A DNA stretch of 64,000 nucleotides, from positions 310,001-374,000 of the forward strand of contig NZ_JACIDV010000001.1 of assembly GCF_014196515.1 (NCBI RefSeq), in the 5' to 3' direction. Numbering within the stretch: the first letter of the stretch is position 1; every line of letters begins with the position of its first letter. Shown one piece after another: positions 26,077-35,363 of the stretch. The translations under genes and the position numbers were made by a program. The notes under the pieces were generated by a model. That model had not been told where the DNA came from. It saw only the letters and a program-made list of their open reading frames with translations, and did not search any database. Source of the DNA: Rhizobium skierniewicense. Its GTDB lineage: Bacteria > Pseudomonadota > Alphaproteobacteria > Rhizobiales > Rhizobiaceae.

Positions 26077-26754
26077 ATGGAAACTTCATCGCTCACCGCG
26101 CGTCAGATTTACGAGCAGGCCAAGGCAAATCCCACACGTAAACGGTTCGGGTTCGGTCGCAAGCCGATGTTGATCAACATCGATCTGCAATGTGCCTATA
26201 CTTCTCTTGGCGAATTCGTGTCTGCCTACGAGACTGATCCGAGGCAGCTCGATTACGTCAATACACTGTCGAACCTTGCCCGCGACAAGAAGCTTCCCGT
26301 GACCTGGACCTATGTCGCCTACATGGAGTCGGGCGAAGATTGCGGTGTCTGGGGGACCCGAACCAACACGCCGGACTCACTTCAGAACATCAAGGTTGGT
26401 TCGCGCAGGGCAGAGTTCGATCCGCGTCTGCAGATTGATCACGTCAAGGACATCATCATCAACAAGCGCATGGCGTCTCCGTTTCACGAGACGAATCTTC
26501 AGTCCCTGATGGTCTGGCACCAGTGCGATACCGTGGTTCTGACGGGTGGTTCTACATCTGGCTGCGTCCGCGCCTGCGTCGTCGATTCCATTTCGCGCGG
26601 TTATCGGGTTATCGTTCCCGAGGAATGTGTCGCGGACAAGCATGAGAGCCCACACTTCGCCAACCTCTACGACATCGCGGTGAAATACGGCGACGTAATC
26701 CCCGTGGCGGATGCCATTGCCTGGTACGAGGCCTACCAGCCGGAGGAGCGTTAA
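26077..26754 (+). CDS. Isochorismatase-family amidohydrolase (half-amidase-like)
   Basis: The 225-residue protein has the complete cysteine-hydrolase triad of the N-carbamoylsarcosine amidase/maleamate amidase group: Asp36 in NIDLQ, Lys130 in INKRM, and Cys163 in GGSTSGCVRA. Such enzymes hydrolyse terminal amides or carbamoyl groups. I chose ATG 26077, which has GGAGGT 5 nt upstream, rather than the in-frame ATG/GTG codons earlier. It is the first gene of a 14-gene operon. Next to PuuE-type ring-opening hydrolases, a role as half-amidase (half-amide to dicarboxylate plus ammonia) is plausible but unproven. Confidence 0.85.
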   Translation: METSSLTARQIYEQAKANPTRKRFGFGRKPMLINIDLQCAYTSLGEFVSAYETDPRQLDYVNTLSNLARDKKLPVTWTYVAYMESGEDCGVWGTRTNTPDSLQNIKVGSRRAEFDPRLQIDHVKDIIINKRMASPFHETNLQSLMVWHQCDTVVLTGGSTSGCVRACVVDSISRGYRVIVPEECVADKHESPHFANLYDIAVKYGDVIPVADAIAWYEAYQPEER

Positions 26755-26755
26755 A

Positions 26756-27703
26756 ATGGCTGCCGAGGGAACCGCGATGAAGTCGGATCTGGGGCTTTAT
26801 GATTACCTGCCTTGGCCGAACCGTCCCAAGATCGTCTGGCCCGGCAACAAGAAGATCGCCGTCTGGATCGCGCCCAACATCGAGTTCTACGAATACAATC
26901 CGCCGAACAATCCGACCCGCACGCCGTGGGCGCGACCGAACCCGGATGTCCTGCAATATTCCCACCGCGATTACGGCAACCGGGCCGGTTGGCAGCGGAT
27001 GATGGCGGCGATGGACAAGGCCGGGTTTCGCGGTTCCGTCTCTTTGAACGTTGCGCTGTGCGACCACCACCCTGAAATCATCAAGGCCTGCGCTGATCGT
27101 GGCTGGGAGTTCTTTTCCCACGGTATCTACAACACCCGTTATGTCTATAATCTCGATATCGAGCAGGAACGCGCCGTTATTCGCGATGCTTTCGATACGG
27201 TCCGCAAACACACCGGTCAGGAATTGGCCGGGTGGCTCTCGCCCGCGCTCTCCAACAATTTCTGGACGATGGATATTCTGTCGGAAGCCGGTATTCAGTA
27301 TACCTGCGATATGTTCCACGACGACCAGCCGATGCCGGTCAAGGTCAACACAGGCAAGCTGATCTCGATGCCTTACTCGCTCGAGATGAACGACGTCATC
27401 GTCTACAACAGCCAGAAGGTCACATCGCGCCATTACGGCGAAATCATCAAACGGCAGTTCGATCAGCTCTACAAGGAAGGCGACGAAAGCGGCACTGTCA
27501 TGTGCATTCCGCTACACCCATACCTTGTAGGGCAGCCGCACCGCATCGACGCGTTTGCCGAAGCTATTGAATATATCGCCAGCCATGATGGCGTGTGGCA
27601 AACGACAGGCCGCGAGATTGCCGCCGCCTACTATTCCACCGGTGCCTATGACGCCATGAGCGCTGCTATGGCTGCCCAAAAAATCGGGAAAGGTGCGCGC
27701 TGA
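26756..27703 (+). CDS. Polysaccharide-deacetylase-fold hydrolase, PuuE-like, copy 1
   Basis: This 315-residue NodB-fold protein resembles the PuuE (cofactor-independent allantoinase) and cyclic-imidase subgroup rather than true chitin deacetylases: it has no signal peptide, reads FFSHGIYN where deacetylases have a HxxxH metal site, and has GWLSPALSNN and a C-terminal PLHPYLVGQPHR segment. These relatives open cyclic ureides or imides. The ATG is 1 nt after the isochorismatase stop, with GGAGGAG upstream. ATG 26777 is an alternative start. A homologous second copy follows immediately. Confidence 0.8.
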   Translation: MAAEGTAMKSDLGLYDYLPWPNRPKIVWPGNKKIAVWIAPNIEFYEYNPPNNPTRTPWARPNPDVLQYSHRDYGNRAGWQRMMAAMDKAGFRGSVSLNVALCDHHPEIIKACADRGWEFFSHGIYNTRYVYNLDIEQERAVIRDAFDTVRKHTGQELAGWLSPALSNNFWTMDILSEAGIQYTCDMFHDDQPMPVKVNTGKLISMPYSLEMNDVIVYNSQKVTSRHYGEIIKRQFDQLYKEGDESGTVMCIPLHPYLVGQPHRIDAFAEAIEYIASHDGVWQTTGREIAAAYYSTGAYDAMSAAMAAQKIGKGAR

Positions 27704-28626
27704 TGTCAATGCCTGAAGACTATCTCAACTATCCCGCCCGTCGTTATGGCATGGACCATGACCGCTATGCGTGGAGCAATCTTTTCACTCGCAAGCCGAT
27801 CGCATGGCCGGATGGCGCGCGTGTTGCGCTCTCCATCGTCACCCATGTCCAGCATTTTCCACTGGATATGCCATCCAAGCCATTCAAGGCGCCAGGTGCC
27901 TTGTCCATGCCGTACCCGGACTTTCGATATTATACGAACCGTGACTACGGAAATCGGATCGGCATTTTCCGCATTCTCAAGCTTCTGGCGGAAAAGGAGC
28001 TGGAAACCAGCTTTGCCATCAATGGTGTGATTGCAGCGCGGTATCCGGCACTGATCGAAGCCGTCGTAAGAGGCGGGCATGAGATTATCGCCCACGGTCT
28101 GGATATGGGCAAGGTCCACCATTCCGGGTTGGGTGAAGACGAAGAAAATGCCATCATCGTCGAGGCCTTGAAACTGCTTCGTGAAGCGAGCGGACAGAAG
28201 GTCGAGGGCTGGCTGTCGCCGGGTCGGGCGCAGGGTTTCAATACGCCCGATCTTTTGGCGTGCAACGGTGTCGCTTACAGTCTGGATTGGGCAAACGACG
28301 ACTTGCCTTATGAGATGCAGACGAAAAACGGTGCACTCCTCGCCGTTCCCATGGCCTACGAGACTGACGACCGTGTGGTTGCCGAGGAGTATTTCCACTC
28401 CGAAGCGGAATGGGTGCAGCAGGTCAAGGACCGCTTCGACGTTCTCTATCGTGAAAGCGCGGACTATGGCGGCCGCATCATGAGCCTTCCCCTGCATAGC
28501 TGGGTCTCCGGCATGCCTTACCGCATCGAATATCTGCGTGAGGCGCTCGATTACATTCTGTCGCATGACGGCGTGTGGAATGCGCCCGCAGGCGACATTT
28601 GCGAAGCGTTCCGTGCTGCGCGCTAA
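27703..28626 (+). CDS. Polysaccharide-deacetylase-fold hydrolase, PuuE-like, copy 2
   Basis: The 307-residue protein is a paralogue of the preceding gene: shared are FRYYTNRDYGNR, GHEIIAHGLD, GWLSPGRAQGFN, PLHSWVSGMPYR and YILSHDGVW. Its ATG overlaps the previous stop as TGATG. Two adjacent diverged copies suggest either a hetero-oligomer or two related ring substrates. As with copy 1, the metal-binding HxxxH of deacetylases is not evident, supporting a PuuE/imidase-like activity. The exact substrate is unknown. Confidence 0.8.
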   Translation: MSMPEDYLNYPARRYGMDHDRYAWSNLFTRKPIAWPDGARVALSIVTHVQHFPLDMPSKPFKAPGALSMPYPDFRYYTNRDYGNRIGIFRILKLLAEKELETSFAINGVIAARYPALIEAVVRGGHEIIAHGLDMGKVHHSGLGEDEENAIIVEALKLLREASGQKVEGWLSPGRAQGFNTPDLLACNGVAYSLDWANDDLPYEMQTKNGALLAVPMAYETDDRVVAEEYFHSEAEWVQQVKDRFDVLYRESADYGGRIMSLPLHSWVSGMPYRIEYLREALDYILSHDGVWNAPAGDICEAFRAAR

Positions 28627-28662
28627 AGCCGAACCTCGAACTGATAACAGGAAGACAAGGTC

Positions 28663-30069
28663 ATGGCGCAAGCAGTCGCACCGCGCACAATGTTGGGCAA
28701 GATCTGGGATGAGCATGAGATATTGCGACATCCCGCCGGGCCATCGCTGCTTTATATCGACCGCGATATGATCCATGAAGGCAGTTTTCATGCCTTTGCG
28801 GATTTGAAACGGCGTGGCCTGAAGCCACGGCGTCCACAGCAAATCTTCGGTGTCGCCGATCACTATGTCCCGACACGGGGGCGAACATCGCGTGATGCGG
28901 CAAGTCCCGCCATTGCCCACATGATCGATACGTTCGATGAAAACATGGAATGGGGCGGTATGCGCCATTTCGGAATAACGAGCCGTGAGCAGGGCATCGT
29001 CCACGTCGTGGCACCGGAGCAGGGTATTACGCTTCCCGGCCTCACCATCGTCTGTTCCGACAGCCATACCTCGACCCAGGGCGCGCTGGGCGCAATCGCT
29101 TTCGGCATCGGTCAATCCGAAAACGCCCATGTTCTGGCCACCCAGACGCTGTGGCAGTCACGTCCCAAAACCATGCGGATCACGATCGATGGAAAGCTTG
29201 GACAGGGCGTCACGGCCAAGGACGTGATGCTGGCGCTGATCGCGAAGATCGGCGCAGCAGGCGCTGGGGGGCATGCCATCGAATTCGCCGGGCAGGTTGT
29301 TCGAGACCTTTCCATTGAGGGGCGGTTGACGCTGTGTAACATGTCGATCGAGGCTGCTGCCCGTTTCGGTATGGTTGCTGCAGACGAGACGACTTTCGCT
29401 TACGTCAGAGGCCGCAATTTCGCGCCATCGGAGCAGGAATGGGAGGGCGCGGTTGCGCATTGGCGCACGCTCTCCAGCGATCCGGAGGCTTTTTTCGACG
29501 CGGAAATGTCGTTGGATGGTGCCGATATTGCGCCGATGGTGACATGGGGCACGAGCCCGGAAGATGCCGTTTCGATCGACGGACGCGTTCCTGACCCATC
29601 AAGTTTCGACAGTTCTGACAAGCGCAAGGCCGCAACGAAATCACTTGAATATATGGAGCTCACCCCTGGCACGCCTCTGGACGGCTTGAAACTGGACAAG
29701 GTCTTTATCGGTTCCTGCACCAACAGCCGGATCGAGGATTTACGGGCTGCCGCCTCCATACTCAAAGGCCGCAGGGCAATGATACCGGCCATAGTCGTGC
29801 CAGGTTCGACGCAGGTAAAAGAGCAGGCAGAAGCTGAGGGCATTGCCCGTACCTTCCGCGACGCGGGTTTCGAATGGCGCGACTCCGGCTGTTCCATGTG
29901 CGCGGCGATGAATGGCGATGTGGTTGGCCCCGGTGAACGCTGTGCCTCCACCTCAAATCGTAACTTCGTCGGCCGCCAGGGCCCGGGTGCCCGCACCCAT
30001 CTGGTTAGTCCCGCAATGGCTGCTGCCGCTGCCATCCGCGGCTGTCTGACCGACGTGCGCGGGATGTGA
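28663..30069 (+). CDS. Aconitase-superfamily hydratase large subunit (LeuC-like)
   Basis: The 468-residue protein is a complete LeuC homologue: VCSDSHTSTQGALG carries the first conserved site, SCTNSR and GCSMC carry the three cysteines (about 351, 409, 412) that hold a 4Fe-4S cluster. Members of this group include 3-isopropylmalate dehydratase, citraconate/maleate hydratase and dimethylmaleate hydratase. The setting, between ring-opening hydrolases and an ABC importer with no leuA or leuB, argues for a catabolic maleate-type hydratase instead of leucine synthesis. It forms a pair with the small subunit 7 nt downstream. Confidence 0.88.
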   Translation: MAQAVAPRTMLGKIWDEHEILRHPAGPSLLYIDRDMIHEGSFHAFADLKRRGLKPRRPQQIFGVADHYVPTRGRTSRDAASPAIAHMIDTFDENMEWGGMRHFGITSREQGIVHVVAPEQGITLPGLTIVCSDSHTSTQGALGAIAFGIGQSENAHVLATQTLWQSRPKTMRITIDGKLGQGVTAKDVMLALIAKIGAAGAGGHAIEFAGQVVRDLSIEGRLTLCNMSIEAAARFGMVAADETTFAYVRGRNFAPSEQEWEGAVAHWRTLSSDPEAFFDAEMSLDGADIAPMVTWGTSPEDAVSIDGRVPDPSSFDSSDKRKAATKSLEYMELTPGTPLDGLKLDKVFIGSCTNSRIEDLRAAASILKGRRAMIPAIVVPGSTQVKEQAEAEGIARTFRDAGFEWRDSGCSMCAAMNGDVVGPGERCASTSNRNFVGRQGPGARTHLVSPAMAAAAAIRGCLTDVRGM

Positions 30070-30076
30070 GGACACG

Positions 30077-30694
30077 ATGATGAAAGCCTTTATTCGTGAA
30101 ACATCTACGGCAATATCTATACCCGGCGTCAACTGCGACACGGACCAGATCATTCCCGGCCGTTTTCTCAAGGAAGATCGCGCGCAGGGCTATGGGCAGT
30201 TCCTGTTTCACGATATCCGGCGCAATGAAAAAGGTGACCTCGATCCGGTCTTTCCACTGAACAAGCCGGGTGCCGATGCCGCGACCATCCTTCTGGTCGA
30301 AGATAATTTCGGTTGCGGATCGTCCCGTGAGGGCGCCGTTTACGCTTTGGTCGATCATGGCATCCGGGCGCTCATCGCACCGAGCTTCGGCGATATCTTC
30401 TTCAACAATGCCCTGAAAAACGGGCTCGTGCCTGTCCGCCTGGCCGCTGAACACTGCGAGGCGCTCGCGGATCATCTCAACCGTTTTCCGGATGCCGAGG
30501 TTACGGTCGATCTGGAGGGCGCACAACTGGTGCTGCCGGGTAATCTCGGCACGCACCCCATCACGATCGATCCCTTCGCGCGTGACTGTATTTTACGCGG
30601 TCTGGACGAGATCGAGATGACGTTCACATTCATGGAGCAGATCACCGCCTTCGAAACCGATCGAATGGCGTCACATTCCTGGCTGGGCCGTTGA
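30077..30694 (+). CDS. Aconitase-superfamily hydratase small subunit (LeuD-like)
   Basis: The 205-residue swivelling-domain subunit has NCDTDQIIPGRFLK near the N-terminus and the substrate-recognition motif GCGSSREGAVYAL, both typical of LeuD-like proteins. With the upstream LeuC-like subunit it should form a hydro-lyase acting on an unsaturated dicarboxylate. GAGGA precedes two adjacent ATG codons (30077 and 30080); either may be used. Confidence 0.88.
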   Translation: MMKAFIRETSTAISIPGVNCDTDQIIPGRFLKEDRAQGYGQFLFHDIRRNEKGDLDPVFPLNKPGADAATILLVEDNFGCGSSREGAVYALVDHGIRALIAPSFGDIFFNNALKNGLVPVRLAAEHCEALADHLNRFPDAEVTVDLEGAQLVLPGNLGTHPITIDPFARDCILRGLDEIEMTFTFMEQITAFETDRMASHSWLGR

Positions 30695-30749
30695 CGGGCG
30701 GACCAGCGAGTTTCTTTTGCCGTCTCATAAAAAAACTGGGAGCATAACA

Positions 30750-31967
30750 ATGACATTTGAAATTCACAGACGCAGCCTTCTAAAAGCATCCGGCGCCCTG
30801 GCCGTCGGTTTCGCCGCACCGTCCATCCTGCGCGCGCAGACACCGACCATAAAGGTTGGTGTCATCGAACCGCTGACGGGTAACCTTGCCTACAACGGCA
30901 CGCAAAGTGCAGCCGGCGCAAAGTTCGCAGCCGAAGCCATCAATGCCGCAGGCGGCATCAAGTCCATGGGCGGCGCGAAAATTGAGCTCGTCGTGGTCGA
31001 TGCGCAGAGCCGCCCGGAAGCCGCAGCTGCTGCTGTCGATACTCTCATTCAGGCCGATGCCTGTGCGTTTACTGGCGCGACCGCCTCTGCGCTTGGGCTT
31101 GCCTCTTCACAGGCTGCAGCAAAATACAATCTCGCGCAGGTCTTTTCCATCGGTACAGCGGAAACGGTTGTCCAACGTGGCCTGCCGAATGTCTTCCGCT
31201 TTACCCCCGGCGTTAACAAGTGCACCAGCGTCGCGCTCGAAAACCTGAAGCTTCTGAATGAGAGCACGGGCAGTACGGTCAAGACTGCGGCAATCGTCCA
31301 TGAAGACGGGCCTTTCGGCTCCAACATGGCAAAAATTCTGGCCGAGCAATTGCCAAAGCAGGGCATTGAGGTCGTTGAGACCATTTCCCATCCAACGCCC
31401 CAGCGTGACTTCTCCAACATCGCGCTGCGCGTCAAGGCGTCCAAGGCCGATATTCTCATTCCTTCGAACTACATCAACGAATATACGCTGATGGCGCGCG
31501 CTCTCAGCCAGCAACGCGTAGAACTGAAGGCGATCTATTCGATCCTTGGCGGTGCGGCGTCGAACATCAAGTTCGTCCGCGAAAACAACAAGGTCGCGCA
31601 GTACGTCATGGACTGCAATCACTGGTACGATCCGTCCAAGGACTTGTCCAAGGCGCTCGCCGCCAGCGTTGCCGCTGCCAATCTGGATATGACCTATGAC
31701 GTCATGGTGTCCTACGCGACGATCCAGGTTATTGCCGACGCGCTGGAGCGTAGCGGTTCCGCCGACCGCCAGAAGATGATCGAGGCTTTGGCTGCATCCA
31801 CCTTCGATCAGTCGATCATGCCTTACGGCCCGATAAAGTTCGTCAATGGCGACAATGTCAATTCTCGGCCGGTGAACACGCAGATTCGTGGTGAAAAGAT
31901 CGAACTGGTCTTTCCAAAGGAATATGCCACCGCAGAAGCGGTCTTCCCGATCCCTGCTCAAAACTGA
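30750..31967 (+). CDS. Branched-chain-amino-acid-type ABC transporter substrate-binding protein
   Basis: The 405-residue periplasmic protein has a leader of twin-arginine style (RRSLLKASGALAVGF) cleaved near ILRAQ, then a type I periplasmic binding fold: KVGVIEPLTGNLAYNG, GGAKIELVVVDAQ, DILIPSNYIN. LivJ/AmiC-like proteins bind amino acids, amides, urea or aromatic acids. Together with the next four genes it forms a complete HAAT importer. The start at 30750 has GGGAG upstream. Export by Tat rather than Sec is inferred from the RR motif alone. Confidence 0.9.
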   Translation: MTFEIHRRSLLKASGALAVGFAAPSILRAQTPTIKVGVIEPLTGNLAYNGTQSAAGAKFAAEAINAAGGIKSMGGAKIELVVVDAQSRPEAAAAAVDTLIQADACAFTGATASALGLASSQAAAKYNLAQVFSIGTAETVVQRGLPNVFRFTPGVNKCTSVALENLKLLNESTGSTVKTAAIVHEDGPFGSNMAKILAEQLPKQGIEVVETISHPTPQRDFSNIALRVKASKADILIPSNYINEYTLMARALSQQRVELKAIYSILGGAASNIKFVRENNKVAQYVMDCNHWYDPSKDLSKALAASVAAANLDMTYDVMVSYATIQVIADALERSGSADRQKMIEALAASTFDQSIMPYGPIKFVNGDNVNSRPVNTQIRGEKIELVFPKEYATAEAVFPIPAQN

Positions 31968-31976
31968 CGCGGTCTC

Positions 31977-32006
31977 GCCCCCATGGTCGTGAATGTCTGT
32001 GGGGGC
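31977..32006 (+). other. Hairpin between binding-protein and permease genes
   Basis: GCCCCCA (31977-31983) and TGGGGGC (32000-32006) form a perfect 7-bp stem with a 16-nt loop. Such stems after a binding-protein gene often protect its mRNA and give it higher expression than the permeases; that role is inferred. Confidence 0.5.
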
Positions 32007-32036
32007 ACTCTTCAAACGACAGAGAGGCGAGCCCTT

Positions 32037-32906
32037 ATGTCAAGTCTGATCTTACCTGCCGTGTTGAGCGGCCTGATGATGGGAGCCGTCTATGCGCTGG
32101 TGGCGCTGGGCTTGACCCTGATTTATGGCGTGCTCCACATCATCAACTTCGCGCATGGCAGCCTGTTGATGCTGGCGCTCTATGCCGTCTACTTTCTGTA
32201 TTTCCATTTCGGCATCGATCCGTATCTCGCCATTCCGATCGTTCTTCCGGCCTTCTTCGCGTTGGGTTACGTGCTGCAACGGTTCCTGATCGCGCCAATG
32301 AGCAGCGGATCGGAACAGAACGTCCTGCTCATCACGCTTGCGGTGTCGATGATCATCGACAATCTGGCGCTCTACTTCTGGACGTCCAATACGCGCACGG
32401 CCGATATCGCCTATGCCTATGATACGGTCGAAGTGCTGGGCGCCTATCTGCCGCTCGGGCGCGTGATTGCTTTTGGTGCCGCGCTCGCCGTCGCGCCGCT
32501 GCTTTGGTGCTTCATGGCCTATACCCGCACAGGCTCGGCGATCCGCGCCGTGGCGATTGAAAAGCGCGGTGCCGAACTCGTCGGTATCGATGTCAACCAC
32601 ACCTATGCGGTTTGTTTTGGCATCGGCACGGCCTGCGTGGCACTTGCCGCTTGCCTGCTGTTGCCAACCTTCTACATCACCCCACAGGTTGGCTATACCT
32701 TCGTGCTCGTTGCCTTCACCACGGTGGTCTTGGGCGGAATGGGCAGTCTGCTGGGTGCCTTGGTCGCCGGTCTGCTTCTGGGTGTCATCGAGTCCCTCTG
32801 CGGTCTCTTCCTTGGCGAAAGCCTCGGTCAGATCGGCATCTTTCTAGCCTTCATTCTCATCCTTCTCTTCAAACCGTCAGGGCTACTCGGGAGGGCAAAG
32901 ACATGA
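32037..32906 (+). CDS. ABC transporter permease, LivH type
   Basis: The 289-residue integral membrane protein has about eight hydrophobic segments and the LivH-type N-terminus (LSGLMMGAVYALVALGLTLI, YGVLHIINFAHG) and TTVVLGGMGSLLGALVAG near the C-terminus. It forms the channel with the LivM-type permease. ATG 32037 follows GAGAGGCGAG. Its stop overlaps the next ATG by 4 nt. Confidence 0.93.
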   Translation: MSSLILPAVLSGLMMGAVYALVALGLTLIYGVLHIINFAHGSLLMLALYAVYFLYFHFGIDPYLAIPIVLPAFFALGYVLQRFLIAPMSSGSEQNVLLITLAVSMIIDNLALYFWTSNTRTADIAYAYDTVEVLGAYLPLGRVIAFGAALAVAPLLWCFMAYTRTGSAIRAVAIEKRGAELVGIDVNHTYAVCFGIGTACVALAACLLLPTFYITPQVGYTFVLVAFTTVVLGGMGSLLGALVAGLLLGVIESLCGLFLGESLGQIGIFLAFILILLFKPSGLLGRAKT

Positions 32907-33880
32907 GACCTCAATCCATCGGGCAAATTGCCCTTATTGCGGCGGCTCTCGCCTATCTCTTCGGGGTCTATTTCGCGTCGTCGCCAGTGTGGATGGGCTT
33001 TACCATCAATGCGTTGATTGTCGCCGTCGTTGCCCTGTCATGGAATATCACCGGCGGTTTTGGCGGCATGTCCTCCTTCGGTCACGCAGCACTTTATGGC
33101 ACTGGTGCCTATGCATCGGCCATCCTTCAGGTGCAATATGGTGTCAATGCGTGGGTTGGCTTCGGCGCGGGCATTCTTGCAGGTGCTATCATGGGTGCCT
33201 TCATTGGCGCGCTTGCTTTCCGTTACGGTTTGAGAGGCTCCTACTTCGCGCTCGTTACCTTGGCCTTTGCAGAAGTGCTGCGCATCTGCGCGTCTTCCTT
33301 CGATTTCACCGGCGGTGGTAGCGGATTGCAATTGAAGCTGGCACCCGGCGTTGGCAATCTGCAATTCAACGACCGTGTCATTGCTTACACCGCTCTGTTG
33401 GTCGTGGTCGCGTTGGTCATGGCGCTGACGGCTCTCATCAAATATTCCCGTTTCGGTGCTTATCTGATCGCCGTTAGGGAAAATGAAGATGCAGCGCGTG
33501 CACTCGGCATCGACACCTACAAGATCAAGGTGCAGGCGATGGCGATCTCCGGCGCATTCGGCGGTCTGGCCGGTGTGCTGTATCTCCAACTGTGGCTCTT
33601 CATCGACAGCAACGTCGTCTATGGCAGCGCGGTCTCTATCGAAGCTCTGATCGGCCCGATTATCGGCGGTGCGGGCACGATTTGGGGTCCACTTCTCGGC
33701 ACGCTCGGCCTGCACCTGCTCGGAGAAGGTGCCAAACATCTGCTGCCCAATGCGCCGGGTCTGAACTTCGTGCTCTACGCGATTGTGCTGATCTGCGCGC
33801 TGCGCTTCCTGCCGAACGGCCTTGTCGGCCTTGCGGGCAAGCTTGGTGCCTTCAAGAAGAAGGAGGACGACAATGCTTGA
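32903..33880 (+). CDS. ABC transporter permease, LivM type
   Basis: The 325-residue membrane protein has the LivM pattern: LSWNITGGFGGMSSFGHAAL, YGLRGSYFALVTLAFAEVLR, and AVRENEDAARALGIDT, the cytoplasmic loop that contacts the ATPases. The start at 32903 overlaps the livH-type stop as ATGA; a longer frame starting inside the previous gene was rejected. It partners the LivH-type permease in the importer. Confidence 0.93.
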   Translation: MRPQSIGQIALIAAALAYLFGVYFASSPVWMGFTINALIVAVVALSWNITGGFGGMSSFGHAALYGTGAYASAILQVQYGVNAWVGFGAGILAGAIMGAFIGALAFRYGLRGSYFALVTLAFAEVLRICASSFDFTGGGSGLQLKLAPGVGNLQFNDRVIAYTALLVVVALVMALTALIKYSRFGAYLIAVRENEDAARALGIDTYKIKVQAMAISGAFGGLAGVLYLQLWLFIDSNVVYGSAVSIEALIGPIIGGAGTIWGPLLGTLGLHLLGEGAKHLLPNAPGLNFVLYAIVLICALRFLPNGLVGLAGKLGAFKKKEDDNA

Positions 33881-34613
33881 GGTCCGAAATCTTTCCAAAA
33901 GCTTCGGCGGCTTGAAAGCCGTCACGGATGCTTCGCTCGATGTACCCGAGGGTTCCATCGTCGGACTGCTGGGCCCCAACGGTGCTGGCAAGACAACCTG
34001 CTTCACCATGATTGCCGGTTTTACCAAGCCGGACGAAGGCACCGTCCGCTTTCAGGGCAAGGACATCACCGGCGTTGCGCCGCACAGCATCTGCGCACTT
34101 GGGATGATCCGCACCTTCCAGATCGTCCAGCCCTTCGCAGGCCTGACGGTTCAGGAAAACATCGCTGTTGGTGCCTATCTTCACCACCATGACCGTCGCG
34201 AAGCGATGTCGGTGGCGCGGGATGTGGGAAAACGGCTCGGCATGGGAGCGATGCTTGATCGCCCCGCATCGTCGCTGACGATTGCGGGACGCAAGCGGCT
34301 GGAGCTTGCACGTGCGCTGGCAACAGGTGCCAAGCTGCTGCTGCTGGATGAGGTCATGGCGGGGCTGATCCCGTCCGAGATCACCGAGATCGTCGGCATT
34401 ATCAGAACGATCCGCGACGAAGGGCACACCTTCCTGATGATCGAACATGTCATGCAGGCGGTCATGCAGCTTGCCGAAACGGCTTATGTGCTGAACCAGG
34501 GCAAGATGATTGCCCACGGAACGCCGCGTGAACTCGTCAAGGACCCATCCGTGGTGGAAGCCTATCTGGGCCATGGTGCGGCCGCACGTCTGCAGGAGGA
34601 AAACCATGCTTGA
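33873..34613 (+). CDS. ABC transporter ATPase, LivG type
   Basis: The 246-residue ATPase has Walker A GPNGAGKTT, a Q-loop near MIRTFQIVQPF, and Walker B LLLLDEVMAGL. The signature region reads LTIAGRKRLELARAL, where LivG proteins more often show LSYGQQR or similar, so the canonical LSGGQ is weak; this deviation recurs in some LivG relatives. The H-loop histidine is in LMIEHVM. ATG 33873 overlaps the end of the LivM-type gene. Confidence 0.92.
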   Translation: MLEVRNLSKSFGGLKAVTDASLDVPEGSIVGLLGPNGAGKTTCFTMIAGFTKPDEGTVRFQGKDITGVAPHSICALGMIRTFQIVQPFAGLTVQENIAVGAYLHHHDRREAMSVARDVGKRLGMGAMLDRPASSLTIAGRKRLELARALATGAKLLLLDEVMAGLIPSEITEIVGIIRTIRDEGHTFLMIEHVMQAVMQLAETAYVLNQGKMIAHGTPRELVKDPSVVEAYLGHGAAARLQEENHA

Positions 34614-35307
34614 TATCAAGGGTATCCGCGCAGGCTATGGCTCGATGAGCGTGCTGCGAGGCATCGATATGAGCGTCGAAAACGGCGAAATCGTTGCCCT
34701 GTTGGGGTCCAACGGCGTTGGCAAGACGACGCTCAACAACGTCATATCGGGCTTCATCAAACCAAGCGCCGGATCGATCTCCTTCAAGGGCGTGACGATA
34801 ACAGGCAAAAACGCGCGTGACATCGTGGCGCTCGGCATCGCCCATGTGCCGGAGGGCCGAAAGGTTTTTCCCAATCTGTCGGTTGGAGAAAATCTGAAGC
34901 TTGGTGCGTTTCGCCGTGCCAGCAAAAACACCAAGCAGAATTTCGAGCGCATCTGCGAAATCTTCCCGAGGCTTCGTGAACGAATAACCCAGCTTGCGGG
35001 TACTCTTTCTGGCGGTGAGCAGCAAATGCTGGCGATCGGTCGGGGCATGATGTCGGAGCCGGAACTGCTTATTCTGGACGAGCCCTCGCTCGGTCTGTCG
35101 CCCATCATGGTCGAGGAGATGTTTGGTCTGATCACGAAGATCAATGCGGATGGCGTGGCTGTATTGCTGGTGGAGCAGAACGTGATGCAGTCGTTGAGTG
35201 TCGCAAAGCGCGCCTATGTCATCGAGCAGGGGCGTTTTGTCATGCAGGGAGAGGCCGCCACACTGCTGGCGGATCCGCAGCTGCGCCAAGCCTATCTCGG
35301 AATGTGA
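34606..35307 (+). CDS. ABC transporter ATPase, LivF type
   Basis: The 233-residue ATPase has Walker A GSNGVGKTT, signature LSGGEQQMLAIGRG, Walker B LLILDEPSLGLSP and an H-loop-equivalent VLLVEQN. VPEGRKVFPNLSV is typical of LivF. It pairs with the LivG-type ATPase. The start ATG 34606 overlaps the previous stop. This completes the five-part importer in the middle of the catabolic operon. Confidence 0.94.
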   Translation: MLDIKGIRAGYGSMSVLRGIDMSVENGEIVALLGSNGVGKTTLNNVISGFIKPSAGSISFKGVTITGKNARDIVALGIAHVPEGRKVFPNLSVGENLKLGAFRRASKNTKQNFERICEIFPRLRERITQLAGTLSGGEQQMLAIGRGMMSEPELLILDEPSLGLSPIMVEEMFGLITKINADGVAVLLVEQNVMQSLSVAKRAYVIEQGRFVMQGEAATLLADPQLRQAYLGM

Positions 35308-35363
35308 GATGCTGCCCCGGATGGAGTAAGCCGGGGCCAATTTACGGAGAAATGGAGAATACA

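Noticed and set aside
27706-29130. 474-codon minus-strand ORF opposite the second PuuE-like gene and the LeuC-like gene
   Set aside because: It is antisense to two well-supported genes with conserved motifs; it has no family features and reflects GC-rich codon use.
28663-30694. leuC/leuD of leucine biosynthesis
   Set aside because: There is no leuA or leuB nearby, and the pair is enclosed in a catabolic operon with an importer; the family also includes catabolic hydratases.
31107-32015. 302-codon minus-strand ORF opposite the substrate-binding protein gene
   Set aside because: Antisense shadow of a clear LivJ-type gene.
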